A model generated the notes under the pieces. The model did not search any database and was not told where the DNA came from. It saw only the letters and a list, made by a program, of their open reading frames with translations. Shown in pieces: positions 22,383 to 34,728 of a stretch of 64,000 nt of DNA. The translations under genes and the position numbers were made by a program. The number at the start of each line of letters is the position of its first letter. Position 1 is the first letter of the stretch. The stretch comes from Chaenocephalus aceratus (taxonomy: Eukaryota > Chordata > Actinopteri > Perciformes > Channichthyidae), in assembly GCA_023974075.1 (NCBI GenBank), contig JAMFTG010000260.1:62001-126000 (forward strand), given 5' to 3'.

Positions 22383-23767
22383 CCAACACGTTCTCACTCC
22401 CATGCCGTCACATATTGACGGACGGTCAGGGCCCCTCCCCGTCGCTATATTACGTACAGGGTACCCCTTGCCCGTCAGGCTTCTACGAGCAGGGCGTCCC
22501 ATAGACCTTCATTGCGGACAGCGGACCCCTTGACCGTCAGGCTTCTATGGGCAGGGCGTCCCATAGACCTTCATTGCGGACAGCGGACCCCTTGACCGTC
22601 AGGCTTCTATGGGCAGGGCGTCCCATAGACCTACATAGACCACGTGATCAACAACAATGGCCGGCCTTCGTGTTATTCTCGGTGGAAAATGCCTATTTTA
22701 AGGTTCATTTGGCCATTAAAATGCGTTTTGATGTCATTTTATGCGAGTAATGAGTTTTTATTTCTGAATATTTGTGCAGTACATGTACATGATGTTTAGT
22801 TTGCTAGTTATGACGAAGATTACTTCATGAATGCTAATGTTTTTTTGGTGGAAATGTGTTTTTTCACAGCAAAGTCACCCTCTGTACTTGGACTTATTGG
22901 GAGAATCTAAAGGCAAGAACATCTCAAATATTCATTTAGGTCTTTATTGTAGACCTTTAGTGTTGCCGTCTGTGAGGAAAAGACATGGGGCTCAGAGCCT
23001 CGTATTTTTAAAATCTTTTTTTCCTTCTAATTTGTTATTCTTTTCAAAATAACACTGTTATTTACTCACCAATAACACACAATTATCCTTGCTTTTATTT
23101 ATTGTTTTTTTTATTTTGAAATTCAGTTCCTGACGAACGCCAAAAAAGCCCGAGATTATGGAATTAAACCAATAAATAAAAGCACGGATAATTGTGTGTT
23201 ATTGGTGAGTAAATAACAGTGTGTTATTTTGAAAAGAATAACAAATTAGAAGGAAAAAAAGATTTTAAAAATACGAGGCTCTGAGCCCCATGTCTTTTCC
23301 TCACAGACGGCAACACTAAAGGTCTACAATAAAGACCTAAATGAATATTTGGGATGTTCTTGTCTTTAGATTCTCCCAATAAGTCCAAGTACAGAGGGTG
23401 ACTCTGCTGTGAAAAAACACATTTCCACCAAAAGAACGTTAGCATTCATGAAGTAATCTTCGTCATAACTAGCAAACTAAACATCATGTACATGTACTGC
23501 ACAAATAATCAGAAATAAAAACTCATTACTCGCATAAAATGACATCAAAACGCATTTTAATGGCCAAATGAACCTTAAAATAGGCATTTTCCACCGAAAT
23601 AACACGAAGATCGGCCATCGTTGTTGATCACGTGGTCTATGAAGGTCTATGGGACGCCCTGCCCGTAGAAGCCTGACGGGCAAGGGGTACCCTGTACGTA
23701 ATATAGCGACGGGGAGGGGCCCTGACCGTCCGTCAATATGTGACGGGATGGGAGTGAGAACGTGTTG
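22383..23767. mobile_element. Foldback transposon (1.4-kb inverted repeat)
   Basis: Left arm about 22383-23105 and right arm about 23169-23767 are reverse complements around a spacer of about 63 bp. Ends read CAACACGTTCTCACTCCC on both sides, flanked by CATATG (22377-22382 and 23768-23773), a likely 6-bp target duplication. The two 73-residue frames in the arms (22831-23052 + and 23224-23445 -) encode the same peptide because the arms are mirror copies. I see no coding signature in it. Confidence 0.9.
22465..22635 (+). repeat. Tandem triplication inside the left arm of the foldback element
   Basis: About 62-bp units containing GTCAGGCTTCTATGGGCAGG occur three times here but only once in the right arm (around 23640-23690), so the expansion followed arm formation. 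Confidence 0.85.
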
Positions 23768-23836
23768 CATATGCAGAGGACAAAGAGACATTTCCATTTC
23801 ATTCAAATTTAACAGACAGTGAAGTAGTCTGAATAT

Positions 23837-23840
<4 letters not shown>

Positions 23841-23892
<52 letters not shown>
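23841..23892. repeat. (GT)n microsatellite
   Basis: Uninterrupted GT run between the foldback element and the duplicated block. The partner block at 48.6 kb is also preceded by (GT)n. Confidence 0.97.
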
Positions 23893-23893
<1 letters not shown>

Positions 23894-24273
23894 TGCCTGA
23901 TTAGGAGTCACAAAGCTTTGCATGTGTGTAGATGAGATATGAAAGAAGTTTAAAGATGTGTGTGATAACAAAGGGGGCCTCAAGCAGCCATTGGATACCC
24001 CACTGTGTGCTGCTGGCAGGAAAACGGACGGTCTTAGAGCAAGAGAAAGTCATCACAACATTAACTCAGTCAAAAGACTAACGAGTGGTGCAGGAATGAG
24101 TCCTAAAACGCTGAAATGACTCAGCATTTAATCACTTCTGGTTCCCTCGTCTCAAAGTCAACGTTTTAAAAAAAATGTTTTTAGTTAGAAACCTGAAATA
24201 TATACGTCCACTGTTGAATGTCCGAAGCTTCTATGTTTCATGAAAACAGCGGTTGCTAACAAGTGACTAAATA
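23893..24273 (+). repeat. Left part of a duplicated block (partner 48643-49085)
   Basis: Shares TCTGCCTGATTAGGAGTCAC and continues collinearly to AACAAGTGACTAAATA, where the L2 LINE interrupts it. Homology resumes at 28245. Confidence 0.9.
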
Positions 24274-24304
24274 ATGACCCCTCCCAAATCTGATCAATGA
24301 CGAC

Positions 24305-24499
24305 ATGTATAGCCGCATGTCATCATTTCAGCGCTGGTTGTCTTGGTGGTGCCCAGCAAACAATGTGGGCTTCGTAAATAATTGGACAGCCTTCTGGGGA
24401 AAACCTGGTCTGATTAAGAGAGACGGCATTCATCCTACTTTGGAAGGTGCAGATCTCATTTCGGCAAACATTTCAGGGCTTTGTGGACTTAATCCATGA
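24305..24499 (+). pseudogene. LINE ORF1 C-terminal remnant (SGNH esterase-like)
   Basis: A 64-codon frame with [16 protein letters not shown]. Asp and His in DGIH match the C-terminal catalytic Asp-x-x-His of SGNH hydrolase domains known from ORF1 of CR1/L2-type LINEs. The rest of ORF1 is absent, so the copy is 5' truncated. Confidence 0.65.
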
Positions 24500-24613
24500 C
24501 AAACTGGAGTTGAGACCAGGAGGCGGAGTCACAGTCTTACACGCTTCTCTGCGCTCTCTCCTAGGCAGTCATCCATAGGAATCCCGAACCCAATAAAATA
24601 CCCAATATTAACG

Positions 24614-25334
24614 GTGTGTGTGTCTGCCCAAGGACAATCTAAGGTAAAACCTAATAGAGGTGTCATACATAATAACCTAATAAAAGTAAATGTAACAACT
24701 ACTACAGTGCAACAAATCAGGAATATTAAATGTGCATCTAAAGCAATATTGGTAAATGATTTAATATCAGATTATAATATTGATATATGCCGTCTCACTG
24801 ACACTTGGTTGAGACATGAAGAATATGTCAGCATAAATGAGGCCACTCCACCCAGCCATATCAATATTGCTCGAGGCACGGGCCGAGGAGGTGGAGTTGC
24901 AGCCATCATTAACTCAAGTTTACTTATCAATACTAAATCAAAATTAAATTATACCTCTTTTGAAGGCCTCGTTTTTAGTCTTACGCATCCGACCTGGAAA
25001 ACTTTGCAGCCAATATTATTTGTTACAGTGTACCGTGCACCAGGTCCTTATTCAGAATTCTTATCTGAATTCTCTGAGTTATCAACTTTGGTACTTAAAA
25101 CAGATAAAGTAATTATCGTAGGTGACTTTAATATTCATGTTGACGATGATAAAAATAGCCTTACTGTTGCATTTAACTCTATATTAGATTCTGTTGGTTT
25201 CCGTCAGAGTGTAAATAAACCAACCCACTGCTATAATCACACTCTCGACCTTGTTCTGACTTATGGTATTGAAATTGAGCAACTATTAGTCGAACCGCAT
25301 AATCCTGCTTTATCCGACCATTTCTTAGTAACTT
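24614..25334 (+). pseudogene. LINE ORF2 endonuclease domain, interrupted
   Basis: APE-type endonuclease signatures: TVYRAPGP, then IIVGDFNIHVD (catalytic Asp-Asn), then HTLDLVLTYG, then ALSDHFLV (catalytic SDH). In LINEs this domain nicks the target DNA. The frame is cut at the SDH motif by the insertion at 25335-25526 and continues after it at 25527. Confidence 0.85.
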
Positions 25335-25526
25335 CTTTTTTTTTTTATCATACATTTTTTATTGCAACATCTTGAATTTACAACACAGTACAGAAGACAA
25401 TTCAGGTTGCACAACATTTTGGATTAATTCAATCCTATCCCTCTATCCTACATCCCACCCACCTACCCACCCACTCCATATCCCACCTACCCACCCACTC
25501 CATAGCCCACCCCCCACCCACTCCAC
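25335..25526 (-). mobile_element. Short retroposed insertion with 13-bp target duplication
   Basis: A 192-bp insert begins with a T run (a poly-A tail in reverse) and ends in a CCCACCCACTCC-type repeat. It is flanked by TTCTTAGTAACTT at 25322-25334 and 25527-25539. Poly-A plus a target duplication points to LINE-machinery retrotransposition on the minus strand. The source sequence was not recognised. Confidence 0.85.
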
Positions 25527-27675
25527 TTCTTAGTAACTTTTGAAGTACTGTTACTCGACTACAAAGCATTAGTCAAAAGCTCCTGCAGCAGAAACCTATC
25601 CGTTAGTGCTATAGCCAAATTTAAGGAAGAGATTCCACCAATACTTAACTCGATAGCATGTCTGCATGTAGGGGAGGAAACTTATACAACATGTACACCA
25701 CCCCAAATTGATCATGTTGTTGATAGTGCTACAGATGCGTTGCGAATAAAATTAGACTCTGTTGCTCCTTTGAAAAAGAAGAAAATAAAACAACATAGAT
25801 TAGCTCCATGGCATAATGCCGAAACCCGCAAAATAAAGCAAAAGTCGAGACAACTTGAAAGGATATGGCGTTCCACTAAACTAAAGATTTCTTTTCAGCA
25901 CTGTAGCCAGGCTGACAGAGAGCCACAGCTCCATTGAGCCTTCTATTCCCATAGCACTCAGTAGTAATGATTTTATGTGCTTTTTTAACGATAACATTCT
26001 TACTCTTAGAAACAAAATTAATGACCTCTTGCCTTTGACCAGTATAGTGTTATCAACAGCTCCCGGAAACCTAAGTTCTAATATTACACTAGATAGTAAA
26101 CTAGAATGCTTTTCAGCCATAAACCTTGAACAATTACATTCAATGATTCTCTCTTCTAAACCATCAACGTGCATGTTAGACCCAATTCCAACTAAGCTGT
26201 TGGAGGACGTTTTTCCATTCATTAGCACTTCTTTATTAAATATTATGAATATGTCTTTATTATCAGGCTATGTTCCACAATCATTCAAAGTAGCAGTGAT
26301 GAAACCGCTTCTTAAAAAGCACAACCTCGATCCAGAGGTTTTAGCCAACTATAGACCTATTTCTAATCTTCCGTTCCTCTCAAAAGTTCTTGAGAAAGCG
26401 GTCGCAAAACAGCTGTGTGATTACTTAAAAAACAATGATTTATTTGAAGATGTTCAGTCTGGCTTTAGAACACATCATAGCACAGAGACAGCTCTGGTTA
26501 AAGTCACAAATGACATTCTAATAGCCTCAGACAAGGGACTTGTCTCTATTCTTGTTTTGCTCGATCTCAGTGCTGCATTTGATACTATCGACCATGATAT
26601 CATATTGCAAAGACTAGAGCACTTAGTTGGCATACAGGGAACTGCTTTAGGCTGGTTTAGGTCCTATCTATCTGAACGCTCTCAGTTTGTACGTGTCAAC
26701 GATGACTCTTCCACGCAAACCAAAGTTAGCCATGGAGTGCCACAGGGCTCAGTGCTCGGACCTATTTTGTTCACATTATATATGCTTCCGTTAGGCAATA
26801 TTATAAGGAACAATTCTGTAAACCCTCATTTTTATGCGGATGATACTCAACTATATTTATCAATCAAGCCTGATGAAATTAATCATCTAAATACAATTCA
26901 AGACTGCCTTAAGGACTTAAAAACGTGGATGACCTTAAACTTTTTGATGTTAAACACGACCAAAATTGAAGTTATTGTACTCGGCCCGAAGAATCTACGA
27001 AACAAATTATCTAAAGATATACTAACTATGGATGGCATTAATTTGGCCTCCAGTGAGACTGTAAGGAATCTTGGTGTTATATTTGATCAGGATTTATCCT
27101 TTAACGCCCACATAAAATCAATGTTAAGGGCCGCCTACTTCCATCTACGTAACATTGCAAAAATCAGGCATATCTTGCCTCAAAACGATGCAGAGAAACT
27201 AGTCCATGCATTTGTTACTTCTAGGCTGGATTATTGTAACTCTTTATTATCAGGGAGTACCAAGAAGTCAGTCAAGTCGCTTCAGCTGATTCAAAATGCT
27301 GCGGCTCGTGTACTAACCAGAGTTAGGAAAAGGGACCACATTACTCCTGTTCTGGCTGCCTTACACTGGCTCCCTATAGAACACAGGATGGAATTTAAAA
27401 TTCTTCTTCTCGCCTACAAAGCCCTTAATGGGCAGGCGCCATCTTACCTTAAATAACTCATTATACCCTACTGTCCTACTAGGGCATTGCGTTCCAAGAA
27501 TGCAGGGTTGTTGGTTGTTCCTAGAATCTCTAAAAGTACAATGGGAGCCAGAGCCTTTTCTTATCAAGCTCCACATTTGTGGAATCAGCTTCCAGTTTGT
27601 GTTCGGGCGGCAGACACCCTATCCGTTTTTAAGAGTGCGCTTAAGACCTTCCTTTTTGATAAAGCTTATAGTTAG
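25527..27675 (+). pseudogene. LINE ORF2 remainder: linker and reverse transcriptase, defective
   Basis: The frame from 25527 runs to about 25890 (PWHNAETRK), where an internal deletion shifts to another frame that carries the reverse transcriptase to a TAA at 27454-27456. RT blocks visible: ANYRPISNLPFLSKVLEKAV, SAAFDTIDHD, GVPQGSVLGPILF and the catalytic FYADD (YADD codons 26833-26844). The copy at 58.4 kb has GAA where this one has TAA, so the stop is a point mutation. The same frame continues to 27675. Confidence 0.88.
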
Positions 27676-28242
27676 GGCTGATTAGATTCAGCCCCTAGTT
27701 TTGCTGATATAGGCTTAGTCTGTCGGGGGACATCTTACTTCTTCCTTCTCTCTGTCTATACCTGTGTCCTCTCATGTTCCGATTAACCCAGCTTCCCCAC
27801 ATTTCTTTCTTTTTGGTGTCTATCTACGCCGGGATCCGGAGTCATGGCTAATCCTGTTGCTGTGGTCCTGGATCATCGGTCCTGGATGGATATCCTCGTG
27901 GATTCATCTTCTCATTATAGACATGAATTTCCAAACATTTGGACTTCCTATGTTGCAGATGTGTTATCTTTTAAATGTACACACGGCATCTATTGCACAT
28001 CTGTCCGTCCTGGGAGAGGGATCCCTCCTCTGTTGCTCTCCCTGAGGTTTCTCCCATGTTCCCTTTAAACTGTGGGTTTTCTCAGGAAGTTTTTCCTTGT
28101 ACGATGTGAGGGTCTAAGGACAGAGGGTGTCGTATTGTCATACTGATATTCTGTACACACTGTGAAGTCCACTGAGACAAATGTAACATTTGTGATATTG
28201 GGCTATATAAATAAACATTGATTGATTGATTGATTGATAATT
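27676..28242 (+). other. L2 LINE 3' UTR and (TTGA)n tail
   Basis: Collinear with 60320-60825, including CTGTCCGTCCTGGGAGAGGG and GGGCTATATAAATAAACATT, then TTGA tetramers. Short 3' tandem repeats instead of poly-A fit L2-group LINEs. Confidence 0.85.
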
Positions 28243-28244
28243 GA

Positions 28245-28540
28245 ATAAACGTCATGACGCCAAACATTAGCCGCCTTTAGCTTAGCGGTGGTGACGTGAA
28301 GTCATGCGACCGTGATCAGGTTCCTTTATAGCCAACACCCTTTTACTCCTGTGATTGCATTTACGCTTCAGTTAAGCTTCATGTGTTGTTAATATGTAAA
28401 GATTATCCTGCTGAACAAAACACGTAAATGTGTGTTTGCCAAAAAGCTTATTTTCTGTAATATACCAAAATCCAATAAAGAAACCCCATTACTTGTTGCT
28501 TAGGGACCCCTTGCGATGCTAATTTCCGGGTTAGCTTACA
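28245..28540 (+). repeat. Right part of the duplicated block (partner 49086-49376)
   Basis: Shares ACGTCATGACGCCAAACATT and CCAACACCCTTTTACTCCTG with the 49-kb copy. Homology ends near CTAATTTCCGGGTT. Confidence 0.9.
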
Positions 28541-29370
28541 AAAATACGTCATCACTGCGCTACTCTATTTGAAAGCTAGCTATGGTTGATGCTAGCTCGT
28601 AGCAAGAAACCCTTCCTGCTTTGAGAGGAGCATACCTTACCTAACACTGTGGATATGTACTAAAAGTTACAGGGGGAGGATGCTCCCACCAAACTTCAGT
28701 TATTACCGCTCTAGAAGTGACTCGCTGAACATTTATTTTGGTCATTACAGCTGACAACGGCTTATTTACAGTCCAATTTATATTCTCTCCTTTTTTTGTC
28801 ATGCCATTTTTAGTCCTGGAAAACTTTTAAACAATCAGAAGTGGATAATAAGTTACAAAAGTTTGAGAATCCCTGCAGTGGAGGGGCCAAACGCTGGAAG
28901 TATAGTCCCCAAGAAATGCATTATATACCTCAGTTTGAACCTCGGGGAGTTTTTTGAAACAAATATTTGCAATTTCTAAAATCTCTCTTCGGGAATCAAT
29001 TGGTCTGAGAGCCACAGTATGAGTAAGGAAGATGGACAGTTCTGAGAGACAGGCTTACATTGATTTAAGTCTTTTAATTGGATTGAAAGTGAACAGGGGC
29101 CTAATAGCTTGTTTTTATTGGGGCCCCCGCCAGGTTAATGAGGTCTGAAATGGCCTTGGGCTGGATCAGGTTCGCTACTCTTAGAGGGCAAACAGGAGAA
29201 AAGAACAACAACAACTTCTATTCTAAGCACATACCTTGCAGATGTCAAATCGAATACACTTTGGTTAAGTCTCAGCACAACAGAGTAGGGGCTGACGGTA
29301 ATTACTCCCACAGCAGAGAACCCACAGGTGCACACTTGTTAGCATTGGACACAATTTACTCATGAATTAT
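28541..29370. other. Gene-free stretch
   Basis: No recognised exon, RNA gene or repeat family. The decayed tandem units begin downstream. Confidence 0.45.
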
Positions 29371-29891
29371 TTTGACCATGAAGCCGCTTTCTGTCTGGAT
29401 CATTTGTTCTGGCAAGAAGAAGCCCATCACATTAAATCTGGAGAGCACCGTTGGCTCGTCTGTTCTATAAAGAGAGGAGAATTCATCCAAAAGAAAAACA
29501 GCCACAAGGACTGCTCATCGTTTTGTGTCTTTTCCTCTGATGAGCAAACTCTCAGAAAGATTGCTGCGAGCCAGCTTTACCATTTGTACAATTCTTTTGT
29601 ACAATAGAGGAGCACTCCAGAACAAATGGTTTATTTAAACCGGAGAGATGTGGGTCTTCTCAGACAGATTGCTTTCTTTATGCAGCGAATCTTTTGTGTG
29701 TTATATCTGTAGCTTTGGACAAGCATCCTATTTGTTTCCCAATTAATTGTCAGATGCAATTATCTTAAGTTTTTACTTTTTAGTGATTACTTCAAAATCA
29801 AGTGATGTCAACGTGCTTGTTTTATTAGAATTATGTTCTAAAAGCCTGAGACATTAATACGATTTAAAAAGGCTTAGATTAGAGTAACATG

Positions 29892-30085
29892 GAGGAGGCG
29901 TGTGGTGCAGTGGGTTGTGCGTTGGTGTTGGGGTCACAGGTTCAAACCCCACTGCAGTCAGCATGTCGTTGTGTCCCTGAGACCCTTCACCCCAAAGTGC
30001 GCCTGTGTTGATTGGCCACAGTATTGAGCATGTAAGTCGCTTTGGATAAAAGCGTCTAACAAGTGACATGTAATGATAATGTAAC
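29892..30085 (+). mobile_element. tRNA-derived SINE
   Basis: Pol III A box TGGTGCAGTGG (29903-29913) and B box GGTTCAAACC (29939-29948) sit in a tRNA-like head. The tail contains GTCGCTTTGGATAAAAGCGT, common in teleost SINEs, and ends in TAATG-type repeats. A second, split copy lies at 32.2 and 35.0 kb. Confidence 0.88.
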
Positions 30086-30664
30086 ATCTGAATAATGTAT
30101 AATGTTACAGAAACAGGTTTTTCCAGCTTTATTTATCCACGACTGCAAAGATTTATGTTTTGTTGCTGTCAGGGAAACTGACTAAACCAAATCATCTGAA
30201 TGTGAAGTTGAAGTAAACAAATGCCTTTTCAAATATTTATGCACATATTTGTACGTGAGGTTAGAAAGAAAGTATCTCTGTCAAATGATTGAACCATTCT
30301 CCATTTGTTATCCCTTCAAAATGGGAGTTTATTGACAAAGCGAGACTACAAAGCACTGCAGAACAAACGGTTTATTTAAACCTGAGTCACGTAAGTCGGC
30401 ACAGATTGTTATTTGTGCAAAAGGGGATTTTATGGTGTGTGTTATTTCTGTAGCTGTGGATATTACTCCTATTTGTTCCCCAACGTAATTGCATAGCTCC
30501 AAGCATGAGCAGTCAGAGGCAATTATCTGAAGTTTCCAAAACCTTTTAGCTTGTTGTCACTTTCAAATTAAGTTATGTCTACGTGGGAACACATGATCGG
30601 TCGCGTGTTTCATTTGATTTCTTTCTAAAACGCCCACGACCTGATGAATAATCCAACACAACCA

Positions 30665-31456
30665 TTCAACCCTGAGATGCATAAGTGGGTCTTTTTGGAC
30701 CCGGTGAGGTGGTTTTCTTGAAGTATCTTTGTAATTACTTTTTTGTATCATTTCATATTCCAGCTATTCCTCAAAAAACATGTTTTGGATATCGTGCCAT
30801 TCACATTTTAAATTTACATTTTAAGAAATTGTAGTTTTTGTATTTCTACCCCAAGCTTCTATAAGTGGGTCAAAAATGACCCGCATGCATTTTCTATGGG
30901 AACCTTTGATTCTTATCACCTGTTGCTGTCAGGAATACATTCACTGTGGACCACACAGACCTCACACCTCAGGAAGATTATTTTACACAGCAAGATCTGA
31001 AACCTGTCAGTATAATAATAATCCTAATACATCATATATGTTTAGGGCTTTTCAAGGACTCAAAATCGCTTTACAATCTAAGGGAAGGTTAGGGTGGGGG
31101 GTATAGGACTATCAAACTGGATCAACCGGCATGGATTGATGGATTGATGGGGGGGGCTATGAGTAGACAAGAGGAGAAGAGATGAGTTTTGAAAAGGGAC
31201 TGGAATACTGTGAGGGTCTCAGAATAGTGGAGATCTTTGCATCGATATGTTCAAAACGTTTTTTTTCAAAATGTAAAAAAAATTTCTAAAATAATAAATA
31301 GTGAAATATTAAATATAAAATATTTCTAGTGTGAACCAAAATATAATACTAAATATTATCTTAGCCAAAATGACAACAATGGCATAAAAACCCATATTAT
31401 TCTAATACGGGTCCTTTTAGACCCACTTATGGAAGAGTGTAGTCACTCTAAGGATT
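30665..31456. mobile_element. MITE with GTGGGTC-type inverted ends
   Basis: ATAAGTGGGTCTTTTTGGACC on the left and GGTCCTTTTAGACCCACTTAT on the right are inverted, and a similar motif occurs internally near 30860. Outer sequences AACCCTGAG and CTAAGGATTAA suggest a TTAA, piggyBac-like family. Exact ends are uncertain. Confidence 0.6.
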
Positions 31457-31622
31457 AAAGCAAAGACTATAAACATCTGAATAATTGACAGAAGGAGAAG
31501 TGGCAGACGCAGGTTTTACCGTCTTCTCTTTCTTGTTTATTTGATCTGCACAGATTTGTTTTGTGCGTGGCTGTCGGGGAAACATTGATATGAAGCAACA
31601 GTAAACAATTGTCTATTGTATT

Positions 31623-31690
31623 GTGTTGTAAAGCACTTTGAATTGCCTTGTGTTGAAAAGTGCTATATAAATAAACTTGCCTTGCCTTGC
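31623..31690 (+). mobile_element. 68-bp LINE-tail insertion with 10-bp target duplication
   Basis: Contains TTTGAATTGCCTTGTGTTGA and GCTATATAAATAAAC, then (CTTGC)n. Both sides carry CTATTGTATT (31613-31622 and 31691-31700). The tandem copy at about 35205 has the uninterrupted site GTCTATTGTATTGAGAAA. Confidence 0.85.
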
Positions 31691-32205
31691 CTATTGTATT
31701 GAGAAAATGTTCATGCACATATTTTCAGTACAGGAGGTTAGAGAGAAACTAGCGCTGTAGAATGATTCATCTTCTCTCCAATTGTTTCTGTCAAAATGGG
31801 AGTTTATTGACAACAGCTATTACTGCAGCCCGGTTTGACATGTTTTGTCGAATGCACGACGAGCACTGCAGAACAAATTGTTCATTTAAACCTGAGTCAT
31901 GGTCACAGACAGATAGTTATTATCTTGGTGTGTTATTTCTGTGGACATAAATCCTATTTGTTCCCCAACGTAATTGCATGGTTCCGTGAATATGCAGTCA
32001 GATGCAAAAATAAGTTTTCTTAACTGTTTTAGCTTGTTGTCACTTTCAAATATCTACTTATGAGACTGACATCGATTGCTTGTTTGAGTGAGATATGGTA
32101 AATGACGCACACATCAATATGATGGAAAAGGCAAAGGAACATCTGAAGGATTGACAGGATGTGAACTTTTCTATCCTGTTTCTCCTGCACACATTCATTG
32201 TTGTG

Positions 32206-32258
32206 GGGAGGCGCGTGGCGCAGTGGGTTGTGCGTTGGTGTTCGGATCAGGTTCAAAC
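32206..32258 (+). mobile_element. tRNA-derived SINE, 5' half (interrupted)
   Basis: GTGGCGCAGTGGGTTGTGCG with the B box GGTTCAAAC breaks off at 32258. The missing half, starting ACCCCACTGCAGTCAGCATG, resumes at 35013. A LINE lies between the halves. Confidence 0.85.
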
Positions 32259-32436
32259 TTAAAATAGTAGATAAGAAGTCAGTTTATTCTCATCATTGCC
32301 CAATACTCACAAAATATAACTTGTTGAGCTGGGAAAATGTAATGAGATATTCAAATGCTTGCCTCATGTACAAAATAATACACGGCCTTACCTCACCTCC
32401 GCTCAGACATTTTATCACCATACGCACACCTGTAAC

Positions 32437-33135
32437 TAGCCGCGTTCACACTGCGGTACTTTTCCCACAAAGGTTCATGCGAACTTAGTTCATGCGAACT
32501 CTTTAGTTCTCATGAACTAAGTACAGATCGCGTTCACACCAGAAAAAGTCCCTGGGGGAGGATTAGGCAGATTAGGCAAATGAAGCCGCTGACGTCACTT
32601 CTTCTTCTTCTTCTGCTTTGGGTTTACTGGCAGGCCGCAAACCACTTCACGGCGTATACTGCCGCCCAAAGTCCCCGGCCGGAAGTCCCCGGACTGGCTT
32701 CAGTAGAAGCTGCTGGGAGTCCCAGCAGCTTCTACTGAAGCCTTCCGAGTAAATCGCCAGAACGCCGACACCTCCTCATCTCCACCGCTCCCATGTTTTA
32801 TTTTGTGTTGCCATAAGTTAGTCTCTCTGCGTTTCTGCGCTGGGCTAATGCTAATGCTAATAATGCTAATGTGAGGATAATAAAATGGCGGCTTCACAAA
32901 ACTTTTTGGGAGTTTTAAGGGGCGTGGTTTGCAATTCGCCCAGCCAATCAGAAATATAGCTCTTTTCTCACAAAAGAGCCGCTCGAAAGTCCCTGCTCTC
33001 TAGCAGGGACTTTCGAGGGGGTAAAAAGGTTCGCATGAACTACTTTTAGTACCGGCTCTTTTTGGTGTGAACGCGATCATGAACTAAGTTCGCATGAACC
33101 TTTGTGGGAAAAGTACCGCAGTGTGAACGCGGCTA
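32437..33135. mobile_element. Complete MITE with 57-bp perfect terminal inverted repeats
   Basis: Both ends begin TAGCCGCGTTCACACTGCGG and are exact reverse complements for about 57 bp. The host LINE sequence shows a duplicated TA at the junction, so if TA is the target duplication the element starts at GCCGCG. The interior holds a palindrome near 32697-32745 and an ATGCTA-rich patch. A TA duplication would fit the Tc1/mariner class, but this is tentative. Confidence 0.88.
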
Positions 33136-33374
33136 ATCAACAAGAGCTGCAACAAGAGGAGACTGCGTTGTTCCATTAAGGAAGAGTTAATTCACCCAAT
33201 CTTCTTTTTCTTTTAAAGCTGCACAACAGTGGAACTCAATCCCAGTAAAGATTAGAGAACAAAACACCTGCAGTTTATTTAAATCTAACTTAAAAACATG
33301 GTTAGTGGAAAGTCAGCTCTGTCAACACTGACACAATCTGTCCATGACAACGCTCTGTTTATATGCCTTGACCT

Positions 33375-34728
33375 CAGGGGCGGACTGGGACTACAAATCA
33401 GCCCGGGACTCTCGACCGGCCCACGTTGGTACCGCCGGCCCACCGCGGTACCGCCAGTAAATACCGCTAGTAAATTGTCGACGGACAGACGGGTAGACAA
33501 TTTACTAGCGGTAGATATTAAGGGTAAATAATGTATAACTGGCCCGGAGCATTCGTCCAAAAAAAAAAAGGACTAATAATGAAGAAAATTAACACATTTC
33601 TTGCAATAGTAATGTATGCACTAACTACATTACTACTTGTACTACAACATTTTAATCATCAGTTCTTCCTCATTTTCCTCAATTGTTCATATTTGGTTTA
33701 TTAAAATAATGATATTGTGGTCATTGTTAAAAAATGTCTGCTATTATTATTATTATTATTTGTATTGCACTTTCTGCCTTCCTGTCATTAGGAGTTAGAC
33801 ATGTAATGGCTATATAATTGATTTGATTAGAACCTGAACCTTCATTATCCTAAACTGCTGGGACATTTCGCCAATACCTATAATTATATTGTCTACTACT
33901 CTTCACTTACTTGTCAGCATAGGTCGGCATTGATGTACAGAGCCGATAGAAGACCTTGTTTATATTGGCATCATATGGAGAGGTGCAGTCAGTGACGCGT
34001 CCTAAAACCAGGAAGTAAGCTGCTGGTTCCCTCGACAAGGGTTTTGGAAAATAGCTGGAAATAAGGTCTGTGGAAAACAAACCTGTTTGATAAATGCACG
34101 TTTTGTTCAGCCGGATAATCTCCACATGTCTACCCTACTTTTATAATTTTCGAATCATAAATCTAATAGATAGATTATAAAAGGGGTTTAGGACGCGTCA
34201 CTGCAGCCAACTCCATCAAGCAGGCTGAAACTTTCTCTCCCTCTTCTTCTCATGCTCCCTGTCACTCTCCTTTAACTCCTCCGGTGACTTTCTTTTATTG
34301 AAGATTGTTTTTTTGCCCGGCGCTTGGCCGGTTACCGCTCGTATTAAAAACATTTGGCGAATGGTTAGGTGGCGCGATAGTCTATAGTGAAGGAGCGCGC
34401 TCCCGCTCACGGGAGCCTGCTCGCGCTGCGCTCCAGCAAACAGCTGTTTGCTTTTCACCCAACGACAACAACGACAACCGACTCACGGAACGCTATGTTG
34501 TAGCGTTTATAAACGAAACAATTTAACTAAATTGCTAGTCAAAATACCAATACCAAAGCAATATTTTTAGTGGCCCGAGCGGGCAAGTGGAACGCTGGCC
34601 CGGGGTGTCTAAATAGTTTAATGTCGAGCCCTGCCGGTTACCGGCCGGCCCACATCGTCCGACTGGCCCACTTCAGTACCGGCCCATCGGAATTCGTCCC
34701 GAACGTCCCGATGGCCAGTCCGCCCCTG
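33375..34728. mobile_element. Non-autonomous hAT element with exact 8-bp target duplication
   Basis: Ends CAGGGGCGGACTGG and CCAGTCCGCCCCTG, flanked by CTTGACCT at 33367-33374 and 34729-34736. GC-rich subterminal repeats of CCGGCCCAC type occur at both ends. It is inserted in the 3' part of the LINE at 32259-35012. Confidence 0.93.

Larger units (their letters stand above)
24274..28242 (+). mobile_element. L2-type LINE, long but defective
   Basis: Order: ORF1 remnant, endonuclease, reverse transcriptase, 3' UTR and (TTGA)n tail at about 28218-28240. The RT wording (ANYRPISNLPFLSKVLEKAV, SAAFDTIDHD) and the short-repeat tail suggest the L2/CR1 group. The element is broken by a retro-inserted segment, an internal deletion and a nonsense codon. 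The duplicate block at 48.6-49.4 kb shows the site without the insertion. Confidence 0.9.

Noticed and set aside
22831..23445. Two identical 73-residue frames on opposite strands
   Set aside because: Mirror copies inside the arms of a foldback element. No domain recognised.
29892..29960. Functional tRNA gene
   Set aside because: A and B boxes are present, but the fold is degraded and the sequence continues into a SINE tail.
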